Source: Asparagopsis taxiformis
Taxonomy: Eukaryota; Rhodophyta; Florideophyceae; Bonnemaisoniales; Bonnemaisoniaceae
Assembly: GCA_030407315.1 (NCBI GenBank)
Contig: JALQPE010001972.1
Span: 1 to 64,000, forward strand
Direction of reading: 5' to 3'
Length of the DNA: 64,000 bases
Shown: positions 21,166-32,400 of the stretch, piece by piece
Layout of the letters: every line of letters starts with the position of its first letter
Numbering within the stretch: position 1 is the stretch's first letter
Translations under genes and position numbers: made by a program
Notes under the pieces: model-generated
Seen by the model: only the letters and a program-made list of their open reading frames with translations
What the model was told of the DNA's origin: nothing
The model's database searches: none

Positions 21166-23383
21166 CTAGTAAAAAGGACCTTCGTAGGAAAGATCGAGAC
21201 ACATCTCGACATGCTTTTTAAAGCAATCACGACCTGTCTGATGGTGACAGATAAAGACATCCTTTCGGTATAGTCGTTTGCAAGTGGAGCATACGAACTT
21301 CGACTTCTTCGTTCCCTTGCAAATATCGCAACGACTTTGATAGATGGCATTGCTATCCCTACCATTGGAAGTCCTGCGAGTGCGAGTAGTCGGCGTCAAA
21401 TGAGTTCCAATGCCACTACCGCTCTCCATCTCTTCCACATCAGGTGCATCTGATCATCAGATGCACCTGATGTGGACAATGATTGTCGCTTACGTAATCC
21501 AATTGCATCCATGGAGTTATCAATCAATCCTTCAGCCAATTGGGTATAGAACTGATGAGGTGTCATCCTACCCCTGTTATGCATGGCTCCACAGTACAGC
21601 TTCCATGCATCCACGACGCATATGGCCAGAAGTGACGTGTTGACACGTACCGACCATTCTTTGACCTCAAATTTCTTCTCCAGCATAAGGTCATCTTGTC
21701 GACATCGGTTGTGACGGTCCACCTGCGAACACGTCCCATAATATGTTTCACATACTTGTGGGATCTGAATTTCAATTTCCTCCTTCCATGTCCTGCCATT
21801 CCTGATTCGATAACGCTCTCGGAATATTGGCGTCCCAGGCTGAGTAGTACCGGCTGTACTAATAAAGTACCTTCTGTCACGGCCTATCCACATCACTGTC
21901 ATGAGATCCGGACCATCTCTGTCTTTAGCAACCATAGACACCTGTTCACCCTTTCCAGTGACTTCCAAGTGGGACAAATGCTGGATCGGGTATCCCTTTG
22001 TAGCATTCTTGACGACACCATTGAAACGTAGTCCATGCTTGAAGAGTATTTCTGCCGTTTCAACAGAGGAACAGTATTAATCAGCACACACGAAGCAGTG
22101 TGTATAAAACCATGGTTCGACGAGCCTTAATGTGACGGCAGCACCATGCGTCGTTTCGGACTCGAATGATTTTCCACATGTCTCCTCAGCTGACATCACA
22201 ACATCCATCCTGAGAATGAGGCCACTATTGCCACGTGATGCAGTTTTCAGCTCACATCCATTCTCAGGCTTACGGTCCATCGCGACGTAATGTGGGAGTC
22301 CGATGTCGATCCAGTCACCTCCCAGACCATACCACCTTGATATACTCTCATCCACACATATAGAATCTGAAGGGAATACCTGAGAGCTTCTGTGGTCATT
22401 GATGGCGGTGATAAACTCAGATATGACACCCCACCGGTCAGTTTCGTCACGAACCTTGGAGTATGTCACGTACTGCCTCAGCTCTTCAAACTGTTTGCGT
22501 CACATGATGAGCCTGAGCATTGGTGTGGGGATTTATTTAGTCCCGGATTGACTACTCCAGAGAGAGCGCCTACCACTGAACTCAAATCGTGACATGAGTA
22601 CAATGACTCCAAAATACTTCAAAATCTCTCCTAGCGAGGTCGATTTGAGATTCTGCTTTTCCAGCTCGTAATTGGAGTATGACACGATAGTACTCAAAAT
22701 CCCATCGGAAACATCCACTGGAAATATTCATATGTTGTCATATCTGATGGACCGTGCCCCTCAGATATTATCTCATCCAATGGCCCAATCACCCTCCACG
22801 ACCGATTGGGGCGCAAACCATTCATTTGCATAGATACATCACATACAATCCATTCCACGTCATTGCATATGACAACTGGCTCATCGGTTGACCCAGTGTC
22901 ACATGGCTGAGTATTAACACTCGTACTCAAGTCACGCTCTTGCGGCGTGACTGAATCTGATTTTTCGGCCTCATTCCCGTCACTCCCGGTGTCTTGAGCT
23001 TGATCTCCTCCTTCGGTCACACGGTCTTCTTCATCACCTGCAGGTTCCTTCACACTGCAGAGACGCAGGGATGTCACCTTGTTACCATCGGCCAGCTCCC
23101 ATTCAGCCTTGATAGATGTCATCATTCGCTTGTTGCCTCTCTCCTTAGTGACTCGAATGACAGTTCCGGATATCATCTTTGTCTTCCATCCGGCGCCATA
23201 CATCCTGCGACATTTGGAGATAGATGTCAGTTGTCTGGCAGGGGTGAGAACCCTGTTTCCGACAATTTGGCGACAATCAACTGGTTTCACCATTTTTTGT
23301 GATTTCAGGATCGAGATTGAGTTGACGTAGTTTGCTGATGGAAGGATTAAAATTTCAGCATTCACTCTGCCCTGCCATATCAT
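21166..23383 (-). pseudogene. piggyBac-type transposase, multiply frameshifted
   Basis: Segments in order on the minus strand are 23383-22694 (N-terminal, acidic), 22718-22533, 22469-22077, 21977-21396 and 21438-21166. The catalytic DDE_Tnp_1_7 fold is recognisable. SICVDESISRWYG (near 22360) carries the first Asp, AKDRDGPDLMTVMWIGRD (near 21915) the second and QVDRHNRCRQDD (near 21710) the third. The C-terminal end is a cysteine-rich domain (CDICKGTKKSKFVCSTCKR, near 21290), as in piggyBac proteins that bind their ends. A 41-bp palindrome at 21435-21475 sits at the junction of two frames. The frame breaks indicate an inactive copy, though some could be introns. Confidence 0.75.
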
Positions 23384-23753
23384 TAATCTCGCCGGCGAGT
23401 CTTCTAGTGGTAAAATTGGAGCTATTCGTTTATTTTTTCAATTTAAACTACAGTGGTAAAAAGTGGCCTCATATGAGGCCACTTGTCCGATAGACACTAG
23501 GTGCTGAGCGTATAAGCTCCAGTAATCTGCATATGCTGACTTGCTGATAATAAAGTCATCAATCGTGCCCGCTTGAATATAAGCACACTGACAGAGCCCG
23601 TATGTCAGTCGTGTAGTCACTCGGCGGCGACAGGCATATAATAATATAAGCTCCCATACAGCGATGGGCACACACGTGTGGTGAGTTCACAAACGGTGGC
23701 GAGTTAACACGTGTGACATAGCACACGTGTAGATATAGAACCTTCTATTTACA

Positions 23754-24038
23754 GTGATGTCTCTCATACTAAGCCAGTTTATCACAACTGTAATTGTTAG
23801 AGTCATGATTTCACGGGCAGCAGAGCGTGCCCTCATGACTGATTCGCTGTCTGGTATCCAAGTCGCATCAAGGTTTCCATTTCCAAAACGCTGCAAATTT
23901 GAGGACTTGCGGTACAACCATCTGTGGAACTATATAACAGCAATGGTGGATAACACCGAGACACTTTCTATTGCTCAAATGCCAACAGATTTGTTCACCA
24001 AACCGCTATGTCGACGATCATTCGCCAAATTAGCATAA
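23754..24038 (+). pseudogene. Copia pol 3' end fragment (RNase H tail)
   Basis: The end of this 94-codon frame, MPTDLFTKPLCRRSFAKLA, matches the terminal ADxLTKPL motif of Ty1/Copia RNase H. The preceding RYNHLWNYITAMV is the usual HHxIRD-type strand. No upstream polymerase is seen, because the piggyBac-like element ends 254 bases before it. It is a fragment only. Confidence 0.65.
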
Positions 24039-24840
24039 ACCGCTCCGCTTCTTCCCAGCACCAGACAACACTATCTCTGATTTGATGAACTCACTTCCCT
24101 ACTGCAGCAGGATGCTGGCTCGAATGAAACGATGTCAAGCACCGACCTGCATGTTCAGATGTTGGCTTAATCATAACATAAAATTTTATATCAACGCATT
24201 ACTGACAGCCCGACATGACGCGGACACTATTGTTACAGGGACGTGAGCGACCCATGCGTAGAGGGTTCACGATCAGGGACGAACATAGATATCTGAATTT
24301 GCTTCCATAGGTAGATGTATGAACGTATATTCTGTCGGCCTCCTGGTTGACAACACAATGCAGCACAACTGCTCAGAAAACCCCAAAAGTACTCCTGAAG
24401 GTACTTTCCCAATTTCTCTATCCCAGAAATATATTATATACAGCGCGGAAATGTATACAATGTGCATCAATATATCATAAAATTGGACCGATTTCTGACA
24501 TTGTGTTTCTACGTATCGCTCGATTAAGTGAAATGGAGCAGAAATACCCAGCAGCGATCACCATCCACGCTTTACTATGAATATTTTTTGTCCTCGATTC
24601 CGGTGAATCACCCATCAATTCAATAATCTAGCCCTCTCAACATCTTTTCTTTCATCTATCATTATTCTTCCGATGTTACACCATTCGTTCCACAGTCTAT
24701 TCGATGGCCCCTTCGGAGTAGATGCAAAAACGCAACTAAGAGTCGCGTGATAAAGCCCTTATATCGAGGATTACATATGAAGCCACTTGTAACGAACTGA
24801 AGCTGGTGCCAGGTAACTAAGGGCCTACAGGAGGGACTGT
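24039..24840. other. Unassigned AT-rich sequence
   Basis: No supported ORF longer than about 75 codons and no recognised repeat. It could include the long terminal repeat of the Copia fragment upstream, but no paired copy is present to prove it. Confidence 0.3.
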
Positions 24841-24848
24841 AAGTGGTC

Positions 24849-24928
24849 AACCCGAGGGCAGGAGAGCCGGGTTGTACCTGAGGGCAGGAGGGCCAGGTGG
24901 TGTCTGAGGGCTGGAGAGCCAGACATCC
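24849..24928. repeat. Short tandem repeat, about 27-28 bp x 3
   Basis: Three imperfect copies of a CTGAGGGCAGGAGAGCC-like unit (starting CCCGAGGGC, CCTGAGGGC and TCTGAGGGC). They lie in the leader region upstream of the Gypsy gag remnant at 25.4 kb. Confidence 0.7.
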
Positions 24929-25425
24929 CACTTACAGAACCTAGATCGGAAGTCTAGCTTCCTGGAGGGATTCTTGATTCTCAAGACTATCCTCTGACCA
25001 GTCCTGTGCTGTCGCCAATTGTATTCCCTATACATCCTATTCCACTTGTTGGCTGTTAGCTAGGTGGACCGACAGGGTCACGGATACGGGTAACGCAGGC
25101 TTGATAGGGGTAAGGACTTGGACTAAGAGGGGTGGAGAGGAGATAGGAAAACTTGAGGAAAGTTGGGTACGGTCGACTCGCGAAACTTTCTTATAGGGTA
25201 AGGACACCGAAGGGTTTACATCGTAAACTGGTGGGGATATCCCGAACGGATCGTTGAACCACATTCCCTGGGGTGGGTGTGATCAGAGTGCTGAAATTCC
25301 TCTCTCCGCGGGTAGAGGACCCGTCGTCAAAGGACGAATCCTTTCAAAAATTGGAAACTGGAAATTTGTTGTTGAAGAAGAAAGAAGTTTTTTAAGGTTT
25401 TAAGTTTGGGAAGAACACTGTCATT

Positions 25426-26194
25426 ATGTCGTTATTGAAGCCCAATAAGCCCCCGACATTCGATGGAACGCGTGAGGCGTTTACTGTTCGGACGTGGCTA
25501 CACTCTGTTGGAAGGTACATTTCTCTCATTCAGGTAGGCTCGGATGCAGAAATATCCGATAAACAAGCTATTGATTTCGCTTCGACGTTCATGACAGGGG
25601 TGGCTGCCAACTGGTGGTTTACCGTTGTCAACGGAGCGAAAATGCCTGATTCTTTGGGAGGCCTTCTCAAACCTGGTTATTCAAGAGTTTGTTCCTCAAG
25701 ATAGTGCTGTTAGAGCTCGCGATAAGCTCAGCAAGTTGAAACAGAAAACAAGCGTTTCTGCCTATCTTTCCGAGTTTAGGAACATCGTAATCAATATCCA
25801 GGATATGAGTGAGGGTGAGAAGTTGGCACGTTTCTGTGAAGGTCTCAAGTCTCATATTCTTCTAGATGTTCGCAAGAACAATCCATCGGACCTTGATGCC
25901 GCTGCAAACATTGCTCTTAGCGTTGATGGTACTTATTACGGAGCTGGGTTCTATACAGGAAAAGTTGTTCCTTCAAGTTATTCTGGGTACGCTCCCATGG
26001 AAATCGGCAACTTCGAGAAAAGCCATTCCATGAATGCCCAGAAGAGGAAGGATATTCGTGAGAACCTATGCTTTGTATGTCACAAGCCCGGTTGCAGAGC
26101 GTATAGGCACAAAGGGGAAATCAAGAAGAGGCTTAATACGAACAATACTCAGGTTCATTGGGGTGCACCGAGTTCCTTTCCACAGGAAAACTAG
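25426..26194 (+). pseudogene. Gypsy element 3 gag, frameshifted
   Basis: Two overlapping frames, 25426 to about 25690 and about 25640-26194. The capsid starts MSLLKPNKPPTFDGTREA and has the WLxxVxxY and NWWF signatures of Ty3 gag. The second frame continues with the KLKQKTSVSAYLSEFRNIV helix typical of the retrotransposon gag family. It ends in a basic region with ENLCFVCHKPGCRAYRHKG, an atypical knuckle with a shortened cysteine spacing. The frame change near 25660-25690 is a simple indel. Confidence 0.75.
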
Positions 26195-27108
26195 TCGGTC
26201 CTCCTAAAAACAAGTTGTACGCTCAGGATGGACCTGAAAGGAGTGTGAATGTTCGATGCGCTGATGCGCAAGTTAAGAGACCAGAAAAGCCAGGAAGGGC
26301 TGTTCCAAGGCAGGAGAAGGGCCGTGTAGAGCCGAGAGTCTTGGAAGCTGAATCAAGTACTATTGTTGGGAAAGAAAGCATCACTACAGATGACCCTATA
26401 CCAGTAGATCCATTATTGGTTTTCCATGGAAAGTTGAACGGATTACCAGTCAAAGTATTGAAAGATGATGGATGCAATACCAACGTAGTAGGGGCCGAGT
26501 TTCTGAGGAAGCAGAAATCTCGAGGAAATTTCATGATTCAGAAAGAGAAAATACAAGTCTCACACTCTCGAAAAGGTTCCACGGAAGAAGCATCTGAAGT
26601 AATCATCAAAGGAACATTGAATATGGGTTCACATACCTATACATCAAATTGGGTTGTTGCCAATTGTAGGTATGATGTTCTTTTGGGGATGCCATGGCAT
26701 GTCGCCCACAATCCAGTTATCGATTACAAAAAAAGGATTGTGAAATGTGGCCATCAGTTGCTTCACGCCTGTAAAAATCCTGATGATCCAAGGATTCATG
26801 TGACGAATCTTGGAGTGAGAAAATTCAGAAAAATGTTACGGAACAGGAAGAACAGTAATGACTTTGAAGTGTATCAAGTGTTCGAAAAGGAAAATATTCA
26901 GGGAATGAAAGGTTCCAAACACAGTGAGAGGTTGGGGAAGTTACTGACAAAGTACCAGGAAGTGTTCAGAAGTGATCTTCCAGATGGACTTCCTCCCAAG
27001 CGAACAGTAGATCACGCGATCGATGTTCAGAAAGATGCTAAACCTCCACTGAGACCTCTATTTCAGCTGTCTCCCGCGGAACTAAGACCACAGGATAAGC
27101 AAAAATAG
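26158..27108 (+). pseudogene. Gypsy element 3 protease and start of reverse transcriptase, truncated
   Basis: A retropepsin-like domain (26400-26760) runs from VFHGKLNGLPVKVLKDDGCN to DVLLGMPWHVAHNPVIDY. The usual D-S/T-G triad is replaced by DDG. A linker then enters the pre-reverse-transcriptase motif SDLPDGLPPKRTVDHAID (near 26970). Nothing of the polymerase palm follows: the frame stops at 27108 and the DNA turns into non-coding sequence. This abrupt loss may mark the left edge of a later insertion. Confidence 0.75.
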
Positions 27109-27860
27109 AGAATATTCCATGGAAAATGCCGTATTGTACAGTAGAACTAGTCACCATATTTTAGCGGAACGCCCATCCCCAAGGTTTGGATAAGGCCCAT
27201 CGAAAAAAATGTAAAAAATCATGGGCTGAGACCAGCACGGCGATTTTGTTTTACAGTAGGCAGGAACCAGGCAGAACTATGGTGTGGCCGTGAGGTGATG
27301 GCTGAACCATGTACGGAAGGACACGTAGGGATGGAAATGAACCACGTCCATATATGAGCAGGACGGCGGGTTGACTAGAACGGGCCAAGTCACGCAGGCA
27401 CGGACTGTTGGAATGGAACCAGTACTGTATATGGGTATAGTTAGATATGGGGTGCACCGTGACTGCGATATGTGGTGGAAGGTGCAGAGCGATTCGTAGA
27501 AATAAACTATAAAATATAATGGGCACACCGTGACGGTCCGGTGTCTGAAACCAGGCGTAAGCAGCACTCGCTGAATGGACGGTGACCAAACTATAATTAT
27601 TGTATTCATTGGAACAATTCCAGAGTAGGTGACTTTTTGCTTATGGGACGTGACCAAGCTGACTTGTGGAACTGGCCAAACGATAATCTGGAAAGGGACC
27701 ATTGACTGGGCATGTACGGCCCAAGGCAAAGCGCGGTTAGTTTCCAAACTACAGTACTGTGTAAAGCCCGGATATATTCTATTATAACACCTGCTCGTGA
27801 CACTGGTATTATTCCACCGTGGAGCACTGTAATGGGTACGGTTCACTTCCACTGGATGTA

Positions 27861-27980
27861 GTGGTTGTACCGTCGGGTTGGCGTGGACCATGTTCACTGG
27901 GTAGAGTAGTTGTACCGTCGGGTGGGCGTGGACCATGTCCACTGGGTAGAGTGGTTGCACCGGTGGGCGCTCTGGGTAGA
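27861..27980. repeat. 45-bp tandem repeat
   Basis: Unit starts are at 27861, 27906 and 27951; the third copy is partial. The core is TTGTACCGTCGGGTGGGCG followed by TGGACCATGT. The period divides by three, which keeps a minus-strand frame open. Confidence 0.8.
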
Positions 27981-28324
27981 AACTGAAAGGTAGAATGGGC
28001 GGCACATCGCACTTTTGCGGAGAAACTGCAGGACGGATAGGTCTGACTGAAACGATATCTAGGTAGAATGGAAATCGGCATAGGGACGATGAATTAGACT
28101 AGGTTGCAGCCAGTGCCGGGTACGCAAGATTTACGATATGGTGTAGTGGATATGGAATAGGTAAATGGGCAGCTAACGCCAAAAGTTTAACGACATGAAG
28201 ATCATCTGTACACTGCACTACGGAACTATGAACTATGCCACCATGGCAGATACTAAACGGCAAAACACCAGCTCTACATAAAGTAACTACAAATACATAT
28301 AGGCATGAAAAGAGAGGTGAGGGG

Positions 28325-28560
28325 AAGCCAGAAATTTCTGTTGGCACCTGGAAGGAAAAGAATAGATGAATCAATGGTTAGTGCTAGGAATGTAATTTCA
28401 TCAACGCTAGAAGCATGACTAGAAGCGAGAGAACATACCGTTGATAGTGGAGCCAGAGCTTGAGTAAGCGGATTGTAGAGAACCCAGAAACTTCTGCTGG
28501 CACAGAGATGGAAAGAAGTGGATGACACAGTGGTTAGTGCTGGAAACGGTATGCCAAAAG
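28325..28560. repeat. Imperfect direct duplication, period about 153 bp
   Basis: The segment CCAGAAATTTCTGTTGGCAC...TGGTTAGTGCTAGGAA (28329-28393) recurs as CCAGAAACTTCTGCTGGCAC...TGGTTAGTGCTGGAA (28482-28545). Similarity is clear but not perfect, so the duplication is old. Confidence 0.7.
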
Positions 28561-28727
28561 CTCGATTAGAAGTGAGAAAACGTAGTAATGACAGTAGCCC
28601 TGGAGAAAGACGAAACAGAAAGTAGGAAAGGCAGAAAAGTATGTTAGCAGAAGAACAACGAAGAACCGCAGAAAAAGACAATGGGAGGAATGGCTAAAAG
28701 ACTAAATGAGCTGGAAAACCTTATCGT

Positions 28728-28797
28728 AGGATGGAGGCGGCGGGGCACAATCACATCCGCAGGGATGTGGTTGCACTCCGCCGCCCCATCCTGCGTA
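28728..28797. repeat. GC-rich inverted repeat
   Basis: AGGATGGAGGCGGCGGGGC and its reverse complement (GCCGCCCCATCCT) flank CACATCC/GGATGTG arms with a GCAG loop. The result is a near-perfect hairpin of about 70 bases. Confidence 0.7.
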
Positions 28798-28961
28798 GGT
28801 GGTGTGCTCCATGCGACAGGCGATGACGATGGCGCTTAGCGTGACGCAAGCCTTAAATACTGCTGCAGAGTGAGCCCAGAGGTCGCGTATTTCACTTGCG
28901 TAGTGAGAAAGCGCGCGCTTTTCGTACTGACAAATCAGAAACAAATCATCGATGATCTATG

Positions 28962-29050
28962 AACACGTCATGGACACGTCATGGACTCGAGATGGACTCG
29001 TCATGAAAACGTAATGAAATAGAACACTAGGTAGTGTTCTATTTCATTAC
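28962..29050. repeat. GACTCGTCATG micro-repeats and 40-bp palindrome
   Basis: Four to five copies of a 10-12 base unit (ACACGTCATGG, ACTCGAGATGG, ACTCGTCATG) run from 28962 to 29005. A palindrome follows at 29011-29050: arms GTAATGAAATAGAACACTA and its reverse complement around a central GG. This is the first strong symmetric structure left of the transposase gene and may be a terminal or regulatory site. Confidence 0.7.
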
Positions 29051-29137
29051 AGCTGGTGTGGAGCTGCACGCGTGTGAGCGGAAACGTGTATTGCAGGCTG
29101 AGGAGCCAATGATGAAAAATTAGAAAAAAATGACTAG

Positions 29138-29199
29138 TTACTGCAGTAAAAAGTGATCTAGGAAGATGCATTTGGTAGATCAGTTTTTACTGCAGTAAA
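29138..29199. repeat. Hairpin repeat H1 (short form)
   Basis: TTACTGCAGTAAAAAGTGATC and its reverse-complement arm flank a 16-18 base loop. It has the same core as H2-H8 but lacks the outer AAATTTGGTAATTTTT arms. It lies 294 bases past the stop of the transposase gene. Confidence 0.8.
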
Positions 29200-29492
29200 A
29201 GAAACCTAATTTTACTTTAATTTTATTGTGGTACGTTCCGCCCTGAGGATGCTGGTTCATGCTTGAGGCAGTTCAAGGAAAGGATAAGCTCTGGAAGAAG
29301 CATGAATGGTATAGACGAGGAATTAGAGATGGTTACATAGAATAGAACATAGTGTCTCACAGGTTTTGGGACAAGGGACATAAGTATGGCCAATGTCAAG
29401 GTGGATGTATGTGACGGAAACGCTACAATATGAGGAAGTTTGTTTACGGGAAGTAATATGGTAGAAAAGCTTATGTACTAGACCCTAGAGTA

Positions 29493-32400
29493 TCATGCAG
29501 TCCTTGGCGGATATCCATCTGCTCTTGCAAAAATAGAGAAGGAACCACCATCCATAAACGAAGGACCTCCATGCGTAATTCCTCCATTCGAAGTGCCTTG
29601 CTCCACAGAACATAATGAAGGGCTACAATTGTGGAGGAGACCAACCTTACGAACCCCTGAAGTGAGAGGGAGAAACCAGGAGCCGGAATCGGTGTTCGGA
29701 GCAAACGTAGTGGGGGAGGACTTCTGCTTGATAACTGGAAGAACAGTAGCGTGTGGTGGAGACAGGTTTTCCTGGTGAGATTCGTCTATGCAAACGTTTC
29801 CAGGTGAAGCAATGTTTCCATCAATAGTCAGGTCAAATACAGTGGTAACAGCCCAAAAAGAAGGTGAACAGGTCTTCTGTAGAATTCTAGAAGACGGGGA
29901 AGCTGAGTAGCAAGCTTGTACTACACAGCCAGAAGCTATTTCTTGTGGCTTTGAAAAGTCCCGAGACGCAGCAGAGGGCGAAGCTGCAAAGGCAGGGTGG
30001 GCAGAACTGAGACGTGCTCCCTTGCAAGGTTTTCCACGAAGCATGACTGCATCCGAATTCTGCCCACAGGAAAAATCCTGCTGTGGTAATGAAGAGGGAA
30101 CTCCTGTCCACGAGTAATATGAATATGGAGAAGAGAAGAATGGTAAAGAAGACCTATTCAAATGTTCGAGAAGGGGTTCTTGACAGAGGTCATGCAGCGT
30201 ACTAGCCGGGAGGTTCTCCATGGATTTACAGTGCTCCCGTCCGAATAGAACACGAAGGAGAAACCGTTTAGAACGTTGTCTCTCCACAGATGCTGGAGTA
30301 GAATTGGAGAAACTTTTCAAAGCAAGATGGAGGCTTCCTTTCCAATAGTTTCCGAGTGCCGCTAACATAGCATCCAACTGTCTGTCAGCACCTCCGGAAT
30401 GCTCTAGACCTCGTTTCATTTGTTGATGTGTTGCTTCGAATGATAGCTCAGCTACCTGGCGAGCGTGTCCGAGCAGAGGAACAGTGTGTTCAAATGCCTC
30501 AATGAGACGGTGCAAGTTTGGCTTATTGTCAAGAATCTTCCTTGCCCGGAATCCAGCAGTCTTGTTTTCCATCTCAATGTGGTCATTATCATTCGTTACT
30601 ATACCTTCTGTCTGCATCTTCCGTTTCTTCGAGACCGCTGTGCTCCGCTGTCTGGTAGGAACAGTCTTGAGCAGGTCATCCACTAGAGTAGCATATTCTT
30701 TCGATAGCTGCTGCAGACGACGGAGACTGTTGTGCGCAGAATTCCCTGTAGCTCTCTGTACTGCCTCAGAACCGTCGATATTTTTTCGTGGTAGGAAGTA
30801 TGTAGCTGCAGATATAGAGGACAGGAGACGAACAAGTTCGAGAGACAGATGGCGTTGCTCTTCAGAAGCCTGGAGTGACCTTGAACCGCTACCTTCGGAT
30901 GACCTTGTAGTCTGCGATTGGAATTTCAGAGAAGACCTGAAGCAGTGTTCGGCGACGAGGAGAACTGCAAATCTGTCCGAGATTCCCATTGTATGAGTTT
31001 CACCTGCGTTGAAGTTATATATCTTGTTCTGATTTGCGAGACCCAATACACGGAGGGCATCCACCATGAACCTGTCGGCCAGCCTTCTCACACCATCATT
31101 AGGCAAGCTTGAAAAAGCATTGTCCAGAGCATCCTTTGCCAGTCCGTGGAGGAGATGGTCAATTCCAACAAACGTCGAACGGTATGGGTCCAGAATAGCA
31201 GGCACGACAGGGATTCGTAGACCATCGTTTCCGAGTGGTGTCCCGGTTGGAACCAGCCCTTTGGACCTAGCTTCATGAAGTAGTCTTTCAATGAGATGCA
31301 ATGGAGTGTCTGTGATATTTTGCACTGTTCTCAAACCCAGATACTTCAAGATGTTTGCAGAACTTTCCGATGACTGAACAGCAGCTGTTCGCTCGGATGT
31401 GCGAAAGTGTGTATCAGAGCTCGAATGTAAACGGGTGTCGTAGCCAAACTGCGAGTTCTTCCCATATTTCCCCCCTCTTACAAAGAAACACAAATGGCAT
31501 GGGCAGTCTGCGTTGTGCCCCATGACATCCAGCACATGAGAACAGGCAGGATAATCCGATACGAAACCAATAAAGTCCAGGAAAATTAGACATTCATTGC
31601 CGTCTGGATCGACATCACGAAACCCCGACGTACATCCTTGAATAATGTCTCTAGAGATATGTCGAAGGATATGGTTTGTACTAACACCAGGACCTGTGAC
31701 ACCGATAACGCGCACAGCAGAACTGTTCCGGCGACAGTCCAGCGGAAGACCCATTGGGAGCATATAGCATCCTCCAGCACTCCCTTTCTTACCAGAGGCT
31801 TCATTGAAGTCATCGCAGTATAAAAGAAATGGATAGACGTAGTATGTGGTACCGCAGCTGAGAACCCCACGGAGATGTGTAGGATGAAAGGGGCTGGAGC
31901 TCGTGCCTGGTTTCAATAACTTGACATTATTGATTGCACGAGTTCCGCCGACAACTTTGTAATGCCCTTCAGAGTTGACGAGAAAGAGCAGTTTTTGTGA
32001 TGGGCCTGGCGGTCCGGGAGAGCTGACGACAAGCCCAATGAAGAACTGTATACCACAATTTTGAGTAGGGTTGCACTCAGGACTGGGTGATAAAACTGTC
32101 AGGTGATCACCCGGCCGAGCATATTCCCGGAACGACTCTTTCTGAAGGATGAAGGCGGACCCATATGAATGCGGGGAGACCGAAAGCCTGCTATGAAATG
32201 CGGCACCAGAGTTAATCCACGAAGAAGATGTGAGAGCTTTGAACGACTCATGGCTGGAAGATAGTGATTCCTGTTGGAAAAGGGAACTGAGAGTAGGATC
32301 TAGAGGAGAGGCGTGCCGCCCTGATATCACTCGAAGCTCCACAATACTACCCCCGAAAGCAGGAACCGGAGAGCCATCCTTATCCTCCTCTGCCCTCAGA

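Larger units (their letters stand above)
20651..23500. mobile_element. piggyBac-like DNA transposon, degenerate
   Basis: The termini are a perfect 17-base inverted repeat CTAGTGTCTATCGGACA (20651-20667, reversed at 23484-23500). Inside lie subterminal palindromes CCTCATATGAGG (20677-20688, 20699-20710, 23467-23478). The right one extends to a 24-bp perfect palindrome at 23461-23484. The outermost CTAG could itself be a 4-bp target duplication, leaving a 13-bp TGTCTATCGGACA repeat. Between the ends a disrupted piggyBac-type transposase is read on the minus strand. Confidence 0.75.
27109..28929. other. Non-coding left flank of the transposase/chromatin gene cluster
   Basis: No gene is supported. 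A 242-codon minus-strand frame (27277-28005) has no domain, and its regular part comes from a 45-bp DNA repeat. The recurring words ACCGTGAC, GTACCGTCGG and GGACCATG resemble the short subterminal repeats of CACTA-type elements. An imperfect duplication of about 150 bp spans 28325-28560. Confidence 0.4.

Noticed and set aside
27277..28005. 242-codon minus-strand frame with 15-residue repeats
   Set aside because: The regular part is a 45-bp DNA repeat and the rest has no family or coding bias that I can see.
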